64,000 bases of DNA from Rhopalosiphum padi. Its lineage: Eukaryota; Arthropoda; Insecta; Hemiptera; Aphididae. The first letter of the stretch is position 1. The number at the start of each line of letters is the position of its first letter. The stretch lies in the NCBI RefSeq assembly GCF_020882245.1, contig NC_083597.1, forward strand, positions 39,162,652 through 39,226,651, given 5' to 3'. Positions 25,165 through 36,203 of this stretch are shown here, piece by piece. The notes under the pieces are model-generated. The model did not search any database and was not told the origin of the DNA. It saw only the letters and a program-made list of their open reading frames with translations. Made by a program: the position numbers and the translations under genes.

Positions 25165-25780
25165 TCTCCGCGGGTCCACGGCTTGGCTGAGTTACTCCTG
25201 GCTGGTGGCCGGTATCGGCTGATCGGGCATTTCACCCCTTGTCACCAGTAGGTCTACCTCCACCGCTACTATGAAGGAGAAGATAAAAGCCAGAAAGAAA
25301 TTGGTAAGCTAGTTAACTAGCAATACCGACTATCTATGCAACCTGCGGCAGGTTGTATGACTGGCCAGTATTGCTGGCTTATCAATTTCTACCTGACATT
25401 TATCTTCTCCTTCAGATTTTGGAACTGTAGGAAGTTGTAGGTTCCGCGACTACTGTACTTCCGTCCTCGCCTTCATCGCTGGTGTGCAGGCTGCCCCTGT
25501 ACCGGTGCCGGCTCCCCGGACATAACGGGACTGAGTTCATTCGCTATTTTTACCGTTGATTGGTGTTGCAGTGGTTGTTTATCTGATGGCTGTGACTGGA
25601 GTGCATGTGCATCCCTGTTCGGTTACAGCTGTAGTGATCGCTGGATATCTACCGTCCGGTCTGCCCAACCCCGGCGGTATACATAGCCACACGCAACGGG
25701 TCCTGCAGTAGTTGATCGGCGGGCATCCTGTCGAATGGCCAGTATGGGTGATGACATCCACAGTAGATATTTTTACTGTA
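25165..25780. other. GC-rich island containing a long hairpin
   Basis: About 600 bp stands out by high G+C from the AT-rich surroundings. It contains the imperfect inverted repeat at 25273-25413 and no convincing coding frame. Origin is unknown. A fragment of a mobile element (for example a LINE 5' region) or a recent transfer are both possible. Confidence 0.5.
25273..25413. repeat. About 140-bp imperfect inverted repeat (hairpin)
   Basis: The left arm starts gaaggagaagataaaagcc. The right arm, read inverted, starts gaaggagaagataaatgtc. Matching continues through gaaattg..taagc.ag..aatac to the centre, a palindrome CAACCTGCGGCAGGTTG at 25339-25355. The arms are about 65-70 nt and differ by scattered substitutions and a few indels. 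Confidence 0.85.
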
Positions 25781-27600
25781 ATATATAATACATATCGTTT
25801 TATATATAAGGGCAATATAGGGCAATTTAAGGCTATTAAAAATAGATTAGATACTATTTAATAATGCACAATATACAAATATATTAAGTAGGTATTCAAA
25901 TATTTGAAATATTACAAAATGCTTACGAAATAAAATTTATAACGTTATATTATTACGCTAACTTCTAAGTGATGATAATAATTTTAATTCACAGAATTAT
26001 TATTAAATATAAGATACATATTATGTTAAAGTTAAAAATAGAATTCAAAATTATAAAAAGAATACACTTGTCTACAAGTAATACAATTAAGTCCCACACT
26101 TTCTCCTCTATTTACGACAATTGCTAGGTACTAATACCTAGCTACATATTTTATTTTATTATATATTACCTACGTTTATACAGGATAATTACTCATTAGC
26201 CATTATTGATTGACCTAGTGGCTAGTATGTTAGTAATGTCGTAGTGATTTAAGCTATTTTTAAAATGATAACCTCGTTTATTTTCTATAGATTGTTAGCA
26301 GATAAGTTTATTTAATACTGATGATATACTTAAATCGATATTTGATTTAGAATGTTTTATTTTATTTATATTTTATTATTTTTATTAATAATAAACATTT
26401 GACTTAAATTCGTTGTAAATAGAATAATTCAGTCCTTACATAGATCCAGATTGATTCTCCAAGCTCACCTCCATTAGATCTTTTAATAATGTATTTTTTC
26501 AAAATGTCATCAAGTGGATGCGACGTATACACTTAAAATATATTTCTGCCATTTCTGATGAGAAGGTTTAAACTCAGCTGCCCACTCTCCCTCCAAAGTA
26601 TTACCTTTGTACATATGGGAAGTTGATACAGAAAATCATAAACGACAGCATACTATATATATATATATATAAGCTATTAAACCCAACATAATATATAATA
26701 CACACATTATATAATATTATTATTACGTACGTCCTCTTATAGGTTATCGCATCTGTAATAAGAGTACAGAAACTCGAGTAGGTATATTTATATTGTGATA
26801 ATATATGAACAAATATATAACATATTAACATTGTACCTATTCATACGTAACTTCTCCGGTCCCATTGCAGACATCCGTAAATGCCGTATAAATCCCGAGA
26901 CGATTAATCAATTTCAATGATTTCAATGTCAGACGTATATTTTTTAATAAGACGCGTGTTATGTATGTATACATATCATATGTATATTGTATATGTTTGC
27001 TGTTTGCACTATTCCGCAGGAATAATATTATTGTAAACGGTAGTCTTCTGTAATTCAATTTTCGAAGTGTATATAAATAGGTGTATTCATCATATATATA
27101 TATATAGATATTCCTTTATTATTATTGTCCACTTGAGATACGGAAACGCATTTCGATTCTCTCGTGGCGGCCAGTCCATCTCGTCTATGTTTACGCACGT
27201 AGGTATATGTACCTCGCTATATGTATATATATATAATATACATATAATAACAATAACAACAATATACCTATATTATTATAACGCGCGCGACTCTTGTAAA
27301 ATGATATATACACAATTTTGTATCGCTGTCGCGGATTTATGCGGCGTTTGTTCCCCAATTGAAATGACGACCATTATTATTGTTCGGGAACGGCGGGGTG
27401 TTGTATATATGCTGCGCGCCAATTTAATTCTTTAATTCTCACGTGTACCGCACAAACAGGACGCGTCACTTATATATAAAACGCGTTCGGGGGGAAAATT
27501 GAAAAAAAAATCGACGTCCTCGCGTCAATTTGGTCTCCGCAGAGACATTGCATTTCATTGCTATTTAATGTGCACAGAGGTCATAATCATAACACCGCGA
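25781..27600. other. Intergenic DNA upstream of OBP2
   Basis: AT-rich sequence with TA microsatellites (26653-26671, 27092-27108), becoming GC-richer after about 27270 toward the OBP2 promoter. No gene was recognised. Confidence 0.5.
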
Positions 27601-27618
27601 CAAAGGCATCCGAGCCCG

Positions 27619-27654
27619 TATATAAGACCTCGGGTACCGCGGCCGGGCGTCAGT
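27619..27654 (+). promoter_or_regulatory. TATA box and TCAGT initiator of OBP2
   Basis: TATATAAG at 27619-27626 lies 33 bp upstream of the A (27652) in TCAGTC, the arthropod initiator motif. This would give a 5' UTR of about 237 nt. A second TATAAGG at 27761-27767 offers an alternative start about 100 nt before the ATG. Which one is used cannot be told from sequence. Confidence 0.5.
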
Positions 27655-27888
27655 CGAAACCACGCGTCGATCGTCGTACGAGGTGACATAATACTGCAGT
27701 TCATCGAAGAAACCACAGAAATTAATATTGCCGTCGTGTCGCGTTATAAACCATTGTACATATAAGGACAAACACGCGGGCAGACTTCATATAATTCATT
27801 ACACTGCACAGTGCAATATCACAGATCATCGTGCGAGAGATCAGCTCTTGCAGCAGCATCGTGTGTACTCAGCACATTCGCCGACATT

Positions 27889-30800
27889 ATGAAGGTATCT
27901 GCAGCGACCGCCGTCCTGGTCGCACTGGTCGCCACCGTGCAGGTAAAGTCATTTAATACCACATGATGATCGAATATATGTATAACGTTAACAGTAGGAT
28001 AGTTGGTTATTAGTTATTCTACTTATTACCCATCATATAAATAGGTATTTGAATATACATTATATTTAAAATATTTTATATACCTGTATAGTTGTAGACT
28101 TATAGTACAATTTTATTCTGAACTTGAATTTTTTTTACGCAGCTTTTCCGTTGGATATAAATAAAGAATTGAAAGGTCGGGGTGCTTTTTAATAGCTATC
28201 CTAAAATTAAAAAAAAAAAAAACATTAAAATGTATAGGGTTCCACGACAAAATATCCCGTGTAAAAAAAAACTTAAAATGTTAACCGTTAACCTTTATTA
28301 TAAAAGTTGCGATAAGATATAATAATCAAACTTATCCAAAGCGATTGTGTGTTTTAAACATTTTTTAATTAATTTTTTTTGTATTTAATAAATGTTAATA
28401 ATAGTTGTATTGCATTTATATTAATAATATCTATGTAAATTTTATAAAAAAAGGTATACATTTTGAATTAATATTTACGTGGGATATTTTATCGGAGATA
28501 TTTTGACGTGTCACGCTAGTCTGAAGAGTGCTATAGGTATGTATTCAATTAGCAAACTAATATTAATTTTAATATAACAAGACGCCAACATTTAATTTAA
28601 GTACACCTGAATGACGTACAATCGAATATTAATTATTTACCTAGAATTGTTTCATAAAAATTGGGATTCTATAATAATTAAATAATCATATTCATATATA
28701 TTTATGAGAATATGAATCTTCTATAAATTATACGTACCTACCAACCTACCTATAACTGTGCTAATACTGCTAATGCTCAATGTTAACGACTTAGTAAAGT
28801 CTCAACCTAAAGAGTAAAGGTTATTACCGTACAATTATGAAAGTTCACAAACACAAGAGACACATTTGAAAATATAAACATATTTTATAAAAATTTAAGT
28901 ATTGTTATTTAATTAAATATTTGTTAATATTTTAACATGCCCATTAAAGTGCATACTGTATATTACAGAGTGATTATCAACTTGATGGTTTTTTTTAAAT
29001 ATTCAATTTACACATATAACATAAGTGTCGTAAATAATAAATAATATTTAAAATTGACAGCAGCGAGTCTAATTAAGTTAAAGACCATTGGTATTGGTAT
29101 ATAAATGTACCTACACAATGACGAAATGTAAATCATCATTTCACCCCGTTTTTCGTCTCTAGAGCTCGGACCCATGTAATATATCCACTTGTTACAAGAG
29201 TGGAACCACGAAGCCACCGACGACCGTGACGCCCACTCGTCTACCGGTGCAGTCATCGTCTACGCCAACCAGCCATCAACAGACCACGTACGCCAAGGAC
29301 CATGCGCATAGTTCGATCGCCGCCAAGTCTGGAGCTAATGTCACGGCTACGACAGCCAGCGGAGCAACTGTCAACGGCACGGAACGGCCAACCGTCGTAA
29401 AGTCTTCCTCCGGGGTAGCCGGAAACGCCACCACACCAAAACCAACAGTATAAATCACTATAAATTATTATCTAAATTAAATCTCAATCAACCCGACTTT
29501 TTAGAAAGATAATTTATTATGAACGAGAGCACGCGATTTGTTTTGACTTTTAATTAAATTTAGTAATCAGTACAATAACTGGCTAATAAAATTAAATTCG
29601 AAACTAAACGTAGACCGTTTTGAGTTTTTGATATATAGCGACAGATAACTCTCTGAAGACCGAGGTGCAATTGTAATTCGACACGTTAATCGTATAATCT
29701 TTTGGTGTTTGATAAATATTGATGGTCTATTTAAAAAAGAAAACATTTCAACTATAGGCACACCTTATAGTTTATGTGTTCCTATATGAATCGAACCACT
29801 AGCTAGCTCATAACAGTTTAAAATTTAAATAACAGGCGCGGATAATTTCATAAAATACTTTTTTTCTTTACTATTAATCAATATCGTTCTTAATAATTTA
29901 TCACTTTTCAAAATTATAAAATCTTGTACATTAATTTGACGCCCTTAAATGTTAAAACAAACTCAGTCTTGAGGCTCCAGTGCATTATTGCATTTTCCTT
30001 TAAATCCGGCACTGCGTATAGGCAATATACACATTAGATCAATGGTATCTCGGCATCTCGCATACAAATATTTAAAAACGTTAAGTTAAAACACGCTGCA
30101 ACACATCCATAAGTCAGAAAGCCACGGTCAATCACCATTATGTAAGACTATGAATATACAAGTAATGGGGCTTTAATTTAATGCATAATACAAAAGTTAT
30201 AATTTAAAAAATAAAAATAGCAATTTATCAAGTGTAAAAAGTTTTAATTAACAACTTATTAAAATTGGTATATTTTACCTAATTCAAATTTCAAAATTTC
30301 CTTCAAAAAAACTAAGTATAATATTAATTTCTCTACAAATTCTAAGCCCTAGTGACGATACACCTATTAACGATTCTTAATAGTTAATCAGCAGGGGGGG
30401 GGGTAGCTTATAATTGTACTGAGTTTTCAATTACGGAATATACGCTAATAAGATTAATAATATTTATGTTTATATTCGTATTATGTCTATTACTCGATCT
30501 CATATGATATTCGTTTATACAGATGACTGTAGAACATGTAGCTCTGAAACAGAAGTTGAACACAATTGCGGTAAAGTGCAAGGATGAGCTGCACGCACCT
30601 CAGGAAATCATGGCACTGGTCAGCAACACGGTGGTACCACAGAATGAACAGCAAAGGTGTTACTTAGAGTGCGTATACAAAAATCTAAATTTGATCAAGA
30701 ATAACAAGTTCAGTGTGGACGATGGCAAGGCGATGGCTAGGATACGCTTCGCTAATCAACCCGAAGAGCACAAGAAGGCGGTGACAATAATAGAGACTTG

Positions 30801-31027
30801 CGAAAAAGAAGGTAGGTTCGCGACTATGAAGATGAATTGAAAAGTCGCGAGTCGGATAAACATTCAAATATACAAAAACATCCGGATGATAATCTAATGG
30901 TTTTTGTTTTATTCTTACAGCTATTATCGATCCAAAAACCACCGAAAAATGCGCAGCTGGACGAGTGATTAGAAATTGCTTCGTTAAAAACGGAGAAAAA
31001 GTGAGGTTCTTTAGTTTTAAATTTTGA
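27889..31027 (+). CDS. OBP2: Odorant-binding protein, OBP2-like
   Basis: Exons 27889-27942, 29163-29447, 30523-30811 and 30921-31027 join in phase to 735 nt (244 aa). Exon 1 is a signal peptide (MKVSAATAVLVALVATVQ). Exon 2 (residues 19-113) is a Ser/Thr/Pro-rich segment with two Cys (23, 28) and sequons NIS, NVT, NGT and NAT. Exons 3-4 hold a classic six-cysteine PBP/GOBP domain: Cys132, 159, 163, 206, 220 and 229, with C2-X3-C3 and C5-X8-C6. As I recall, aphid OBP2 proteins are about this long and carry such an extension, hence the symbol. Such proteins carry hydrophobic odorants in sensillar lymph. All boundaries are phase 0 except the last, so exon 2 could be skipped, giving an ordinary OBP. 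The exon 2 donor lies inside GTA TAA. Confidence 0.8.
28243..28510. mobile_element. MITE-like inverted repeat in OBP2 intron 1
   Basis: The left motif CACGACAAAATATCCCGTG (28243-28261) is mirrored at the right by ACGTGGGATATTTTATCG (from 28478) and by GATATTTTGACGTG at the end. The right side looks as if the motif was partly duplicated. No clear target duplication was seen, so the family is unknown. Confidence 0.5.
29965..30015 (-). mobile_element. Possible decayed hAT end in OBP2 intron 2
   Basis: On the minus strand the sequence CAGTGCCGGATTTAAAGG resembles the hAT-type terminus CAGTGCCGGATT. The other end and target duplication were not found. Confidence 0.3.
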
Positions 31028-31228
31028 AAAAATTAGGTTTAGTTTATGATATACTTATATTTTAAATCTATATACTTGCTATTTAGATAAATTTCTTTCC
31101 TAAAGCATAAGTCTGGTTATGTGAACAGAAAACGGAAAGTATGAGTTTGAACATTTCAACCAAACACGGATATACTAAAAATACCTATATTATGTAATAA
31201 TTAATTATTTTAAGTTATAATTTTTACC

Positions 31229-31234
31229 AATAAA
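31229..31234 (+). terminator. OBP2: Polyadenylation signal of OBP2
   Basis: AATAAA lies 202 bp after the stop codon and is followed by A-rich sequence. Minus-strand AATAAA motifs (TTTATT on +, 31260-31281) for the convergent kinase gene lie just beyond it. Confidence 0.5.
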
Positions 31235-31902
31235 AACATAAAAAAAAACATTATCAAGTATTTATTTTATTTACTTTATTCATAAAAATATTTTGATTTA
31301 CAACATGTTAAAAACTAAACATAATGTCAAAAATAATATACTATTAGTATGTACAAATTAAAATTATAGTTTGTTTTTAATTAAACAAGTATCCAATAAA
31401 ATGGAATTTATTGAGTATATATAAATCACAGTTTAGTGTGGACTTATTTTTACATAGAGAGGAAACAAATTAATTAAACTAATATACAAGAAAATAATAA
31501 CTAAAAATATTCCACATTTTTTTTTATATCTGCATTAATAATTAAAGAACTATTGCAAAATTATATTTTACTTAGTACATATTTTATATAAGTGTAGTAA
31601 AATATAATGATGGTGCATATAAAATATATGACACAATTCATTTTTTTAAATATAATAAAATTACCAAAGTAAGACTTATGAGCTTTTAAAATATGACAAA
31701 AAGTCTTATATACAAAAATCTGTTATTATTAATGCTCAAAGTCAATAATTATTAATAATGCAATTCAAAGTGATACTATCACAAATAAAATAGAAAAATT
31801 TAATTAGTAAAATAAGTCTAATTAAACATTTTTTTTTTTTTATATGGTTATGTAAAAAAATAGAGATATCATAAAATTGAAATCTTAAAATTTTCATTAC
31901 TT

Positions 31903-34900
31903 TTAGAGATTTGTGTGTAGTTTTATCCAGTCATGTAGTAACAATTCTTGGAGAGGTAAACGACTCTCCGGTTTTACTCTTAATAACTAAATAACAATAA
32001 ATATAATTATTATACATTAAAATATATAAAATGAAAAATTATGTTTAAAAATACTTACACGTGATATGAGATCTCTAGCAAGTGGAGCAACATGTTGTGG
32101 GAAAATATATTGGGCATTTAATATTCTTTTATACGTTTCTTCATATGTTGGAGCTTCAAAAGGTGGTTTACCAACTAAAATCTCATATAATAAAACACCT
32201 ACACTCCACACATCAACTGATTTATCATGAGAGTTGCCACTGACCATTTCTGGTGGTAAATAGTCCAAGGTTCCACATAATGTCATACGCCTGAAAAATA
32301 AATTTTTTTATAGATCATAATTTTAGGTGTAAATATTAAACTCAAAGTAGTATTTAAAAATTACTTGGAATCACGTGTATGTACAGACCACCCGAAATCA
32401 GCAATTTTCAAGTCACCAGCTTTAGTAAGTAGAAGATTCTCTGGTTTTATATCACGATGTATAATATTTTTATCATGGCAATAAATCAATGCTTCTGTTA
32501 ATTGCTTAATATACAATGCTGCCCTATTTAACACCATAGTAGAATAGATCAAATTTTTAATTCCAGTAAAATAAATTATAACAAGGTAAACCTTTAGAAC
32601 TATTTAAATCAATAATACATATTGTAATTTTTTTCTGTAAATATTTACCTAACTTCAGAGAAACGTTGATTTTCTTGAGCTTGTAGTTCTTTATAAAGTT
32701 GTTTGGGTGCATACTCTAGGATCATATATACTCTAGCATCATCATGGAAATATCCAAACATACGTACAATATTAGGGTGCCTAAAAAAAGAAAAAGAATC
32801 AATTTGTATTATAATTCAGATTTTTATTTTTATATAATAGCTTGAATAATTACCTTAAATGTGTTTGAATTTCAATTTCTCTTTTGAGCTGATGCTCAAC
32901 ATTTGCTTTTAAAATTTGCGTTTTAAATAAAACTTTAAGTGCAACAATATATCCAGAGCTCTTTTCTCTGGCAAGATACACATTTCCAAATTTTCCTTTT
33001 CCCAAAGCTTTTCCAATATCAAAATTATCCAAAGTCCATTTCATTCTATTTTAATAATCAAAGCACACAATTATTAATGATCTTTTTAAAAAATTATATT
33101 GATTTGTTATGATGCAAACTTACTCGTCTTTTTTATCTGTTAGACCCATATTTTTATTATTTTCTTGATCAGTACAAGGTTTTTCTTCAAGACTGGCTGC
33201 TTTCATATTATTCTGGAGTTGATTAACAGTTGTAGGTGGTTTAGTCACTTGTGCAGTTCTTTTTGGTATATTGGCCACAGTTGGAATTTTAAATACTTCT
33301 TTGGAGGGAACCCTGAAAAAAAGATAATATACATATTTTTTTAATGGGTACTGCTAATTTTAAATTATTTTCAAAAGTTATTTATGGTTTACTCACTATG
33401 ACACAAAATAAGGTTTGTATTAGAAATTAAAAAAAACCCCTACATAAATCATGGTCATTAAATAACATTTAATGAAATTGTGTAAAAGCTTATATATGTG
33501 ACATTTAAGGTATCAAAAATCTTCAAGCGAGCCTTCAAGGGTTAAAAACAAATTTAGCAAGGAATAATTAACTAAAAACATAAATTATGGAGAGAAATTA
33601 GGGTAGTATAATTTAATATTGTAAAGGTTATGAAGAACTTACGGTTTTATATTATTTTTATTAATACTCATTAATTGTAGGATATTATAATATACAATAT
33701 TGGTTAATAATTAATCTAATCTTAAAATATTTATATCCAAACACATATTACTGTGAACTAGTTATTATTGTTATTTTAAATCATAACAATGTGATTACAT
33801 TTTAAAAATCTATAAAAGAATTATTGATGAGGGAATTTCAAATATATATTAATTTATATTAATCTAATCATTATTTTGTATGCTGAGAATAAATTGTAGG
33901 ATGTTATAACTGGTGATTGACCGTGGTGGACTGACAATATTTTTTTCCCAAAATAGTTTGTCCTTGTTCAACCCGAAGCCAGACTTGAGTAGAATAAAAT
34001 AATTCTGTGTTTTATGTAAAAACACTATGAACAATATTATGTGCTTATTATTTTATTTATAGTATCTTAATTTTTAAGACATTTCTTCTATGGACCATCT
34101 TTAACCTTTTATGTTATACTTGAGATTTTATAAATATTCATTTTGGATTTCTTTTTACTGGGTACTTGTGTATAAATCCAAGTACATAGCTAAAAATAAT
34201 AGTTAAGTAGTTTCTATTTAAGTAAAGAACATCTAAAACTTGTTCTCCAGCACAATATTAACAATTAAAAGTCACTAATTTATAGTGACAGGGAAACAAT
34301 AAAAATGAATAATGATAAGTATTACCCTCGAGTATACCTAATATGCTAGGAGCAAAGATTATCCATTGATATAACTTGACTTTTTTAAATAATTATTAAA
34401 TATTAAACTTCCTATAGCCTGTAGATATACTATATTAATTTATAAATTGTAATATTTTATTCCTAATGCGAAAGAAATGTATTTACCTATATTATAAATC
34501 ATCACAGTTTAGATGGCCAAGTCGAGGAAAAATTATTTGTAGTTTTGAGTAAGGTAAGAATTAAGATGTATTAGTTATTATGTATGATTAATCAATTGGA
34601 AATATTGTACAGTATACACTGAAATTTCAAAATTTTTGTCAAAAATCTGTTAATATGGTAGGTACAATGTATTTAGTTCAATACTCAGGGACATACAACC
34701 ACTTTGTACAATTTGGCATTTTAAAACCTTAAATCTTTTCTCAGACTACCACTATGTCACCGTTCTATGTTCAAAACAAGACCATTCATATGCATAGGTT
34801 ACATTGACAAATATCTCACCTTGTCTGGGTTGTCGGTTCACATGGTTGTGATGGTGGTTTCTGTGTGGTTTTGGTAGGCAGATTTTTAGTGATGTCTGGC

Positions 34901-35172
34901 TTGCAACTGCGGTTGGACAGCTGTTGGCCACCAAACTTGGGCGGATGTAATAAATCCGGTGTCTTGCTAATAGCTGTAGTTACTGATCGGCGGTACTGCG
35001 CACCAACTGGTTTTGCAGTTGTTGGTTTTGCAGTAGTAACGGTGGTCGTGGTCGTTCCAAAACCCACGGTACGACCAGATGCGGACGATGTGTTTGAGGA
35101 AACGGTGGTTACCGGAGGTATCCGCGGTCTCTGTATTCGGTTTTCTTTTGACTTGAGCGCGAAACTACTCAT
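31903..35172 (-). CDS. Aurora kinase
   Basis: Minus-strand coding exons are 34820-35172, 33124-33312, 32854-33045, 32649-32780, 32365-32523, 32059-32290 and 31903-31986. They total 1341 nt (446 aa). Residues 1-180 are a Thr/Pro/Lys-rich low-complexity N-terminus. The kinase domain (about 189-440) has GKGKFGNVY, catalytic Lys218, HRDIKPEN (311-318), DFGWSVH (331-337) and activation-loop Thr345 in RMTLCGTLDYLPPEM. The last motif is an Aurora signature. VGKPPFEAPTYEETYKRI is closer to Aurora A. The hinge region APKQLYKELQ lacks the Gly used to tell A from B, so the paralogue is left open. Role: mitotic Ser/Thr kinase at centrosomes, spindle or centromeres. It is convergent with OBP2 and divergent from the Rho exchange factor 1 kb away. 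Confidence 0.93.
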
Positions 35173-36203
35173 GGTTAACAAACGAGGAAAAGGAAGGTCG
35201 AAAAACAGACGAAAAATTATAAATGACAGAAAACAATGAATGTCCCAAGATTTGAAAAACTATGTTGATTGGAGGATTTGTAAAAAAACTAAGAACAAAC
35301 GAGACCGAAGATACTATGTGAAATATTATAAAACACTAATGAAAAATGATTTCAGGAAATCAACAGGCGCATAAATGTTGATTGTTGATAGTGTTGATAC
35401 TTGATACTTTGATAGTTATTATTTTGAGACATCAACACAACTACATAAGCTTAATATACAGAACTAAAGAATTTGGAAATAGAAAATACAGAATTAAAAA
35501 TATTCAATAGATAATGAAGACAAAATTCTTTGGACGACGACGGTTATTTTTAAAAATTGTTGTCCAATCCTGAATCCACTAGGAAGGAACTTATCTGGCA
35601 ATACACAGTGCATACACAGAAAACGAATATTACATCTTTGAAAATCAGTGTGGCAAACTAATATTGGTTGTACAATTATTTCCATTTTATGTTTTCTCGG
35701 TTAAAAAAAGAACAAGGACAGGTGCATTGACGAATAATAATTAATAATTGAGGCCGTAGTCGGCGTAAACATATAAAATGATGAAACTCGTAAGATCATT
35801 TTAGGTGAGACGATAATGGATTGATAGGACAGGTGAAGACAATCTTCGACCGTTTTTTCTAATCTTTAGAATTATTTACGAAACACCGGCGCTATGTTTC
35901 AATCGGCAACGATATCTCCGTCAATATGGTCATACTGTAATAGTCGTAAACTCGTAACGTACTTTTTTTACGTTTTCCGAAAAACGTCGTAATTAATTCG
36001 AATACCGATTATCGCTGCAGCCGATTTCTCCGTTTTCCCGGTTTCCCACTATAATAATAATATCCAATCGCTAGTCCTATTCCCCATACGTAAGTTTAAT
36101 CTTAAATTTATTGGCTATTTACTATTTAGTTAATCAGTTTCTGCGATCAGTTGTTTTGATCCGTTTCTGGGCACTGCGTTCGCTGAATTGATTGCTTAAA
36201 AAT
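35173..36203. promoter_or_regulatory. Divergent intergenic region, Aurora kinase and RhoGEF
   Basis: About 1 kb between two start codons pointing away from each other. It should hold both promoters. The stretch 35870-36110 is GC-richer. A minus-strand frame at 35494-35685 has Cys-rich character but no recognisable family and no splice context, so I do not call it a gene. Confidence 0.45.

Noticed and set aside
29226..29453. A separate short mucin-like gene
   Set aside because: A phase-0 donor at 29447 and the signal-peptide exon upstream make it better explained as exon 2 of the OBP gene. The short product is kept only as a possible intron-retention form.
30390..30405. Poly-G run in OBP2 intron 2
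   Set aside because: A simple homopolymer, possibly length-uncertain in the assembly. No further structure around it.
30523..30840. OBP domain as a stand-alone gene starting at ATG 30523
   Set aside because: The ATG sits right after a splice acceptor and lacks a signal peptide, which OBPs need. Exon 1 at 27889 supplies one in phase.
35494..35685. Minus-strand 63-codon Cys-rich frame
   Set aside because: It lies in the divergent promoter interval. No homology was recognised and no splice signals link it to the kinase gene.
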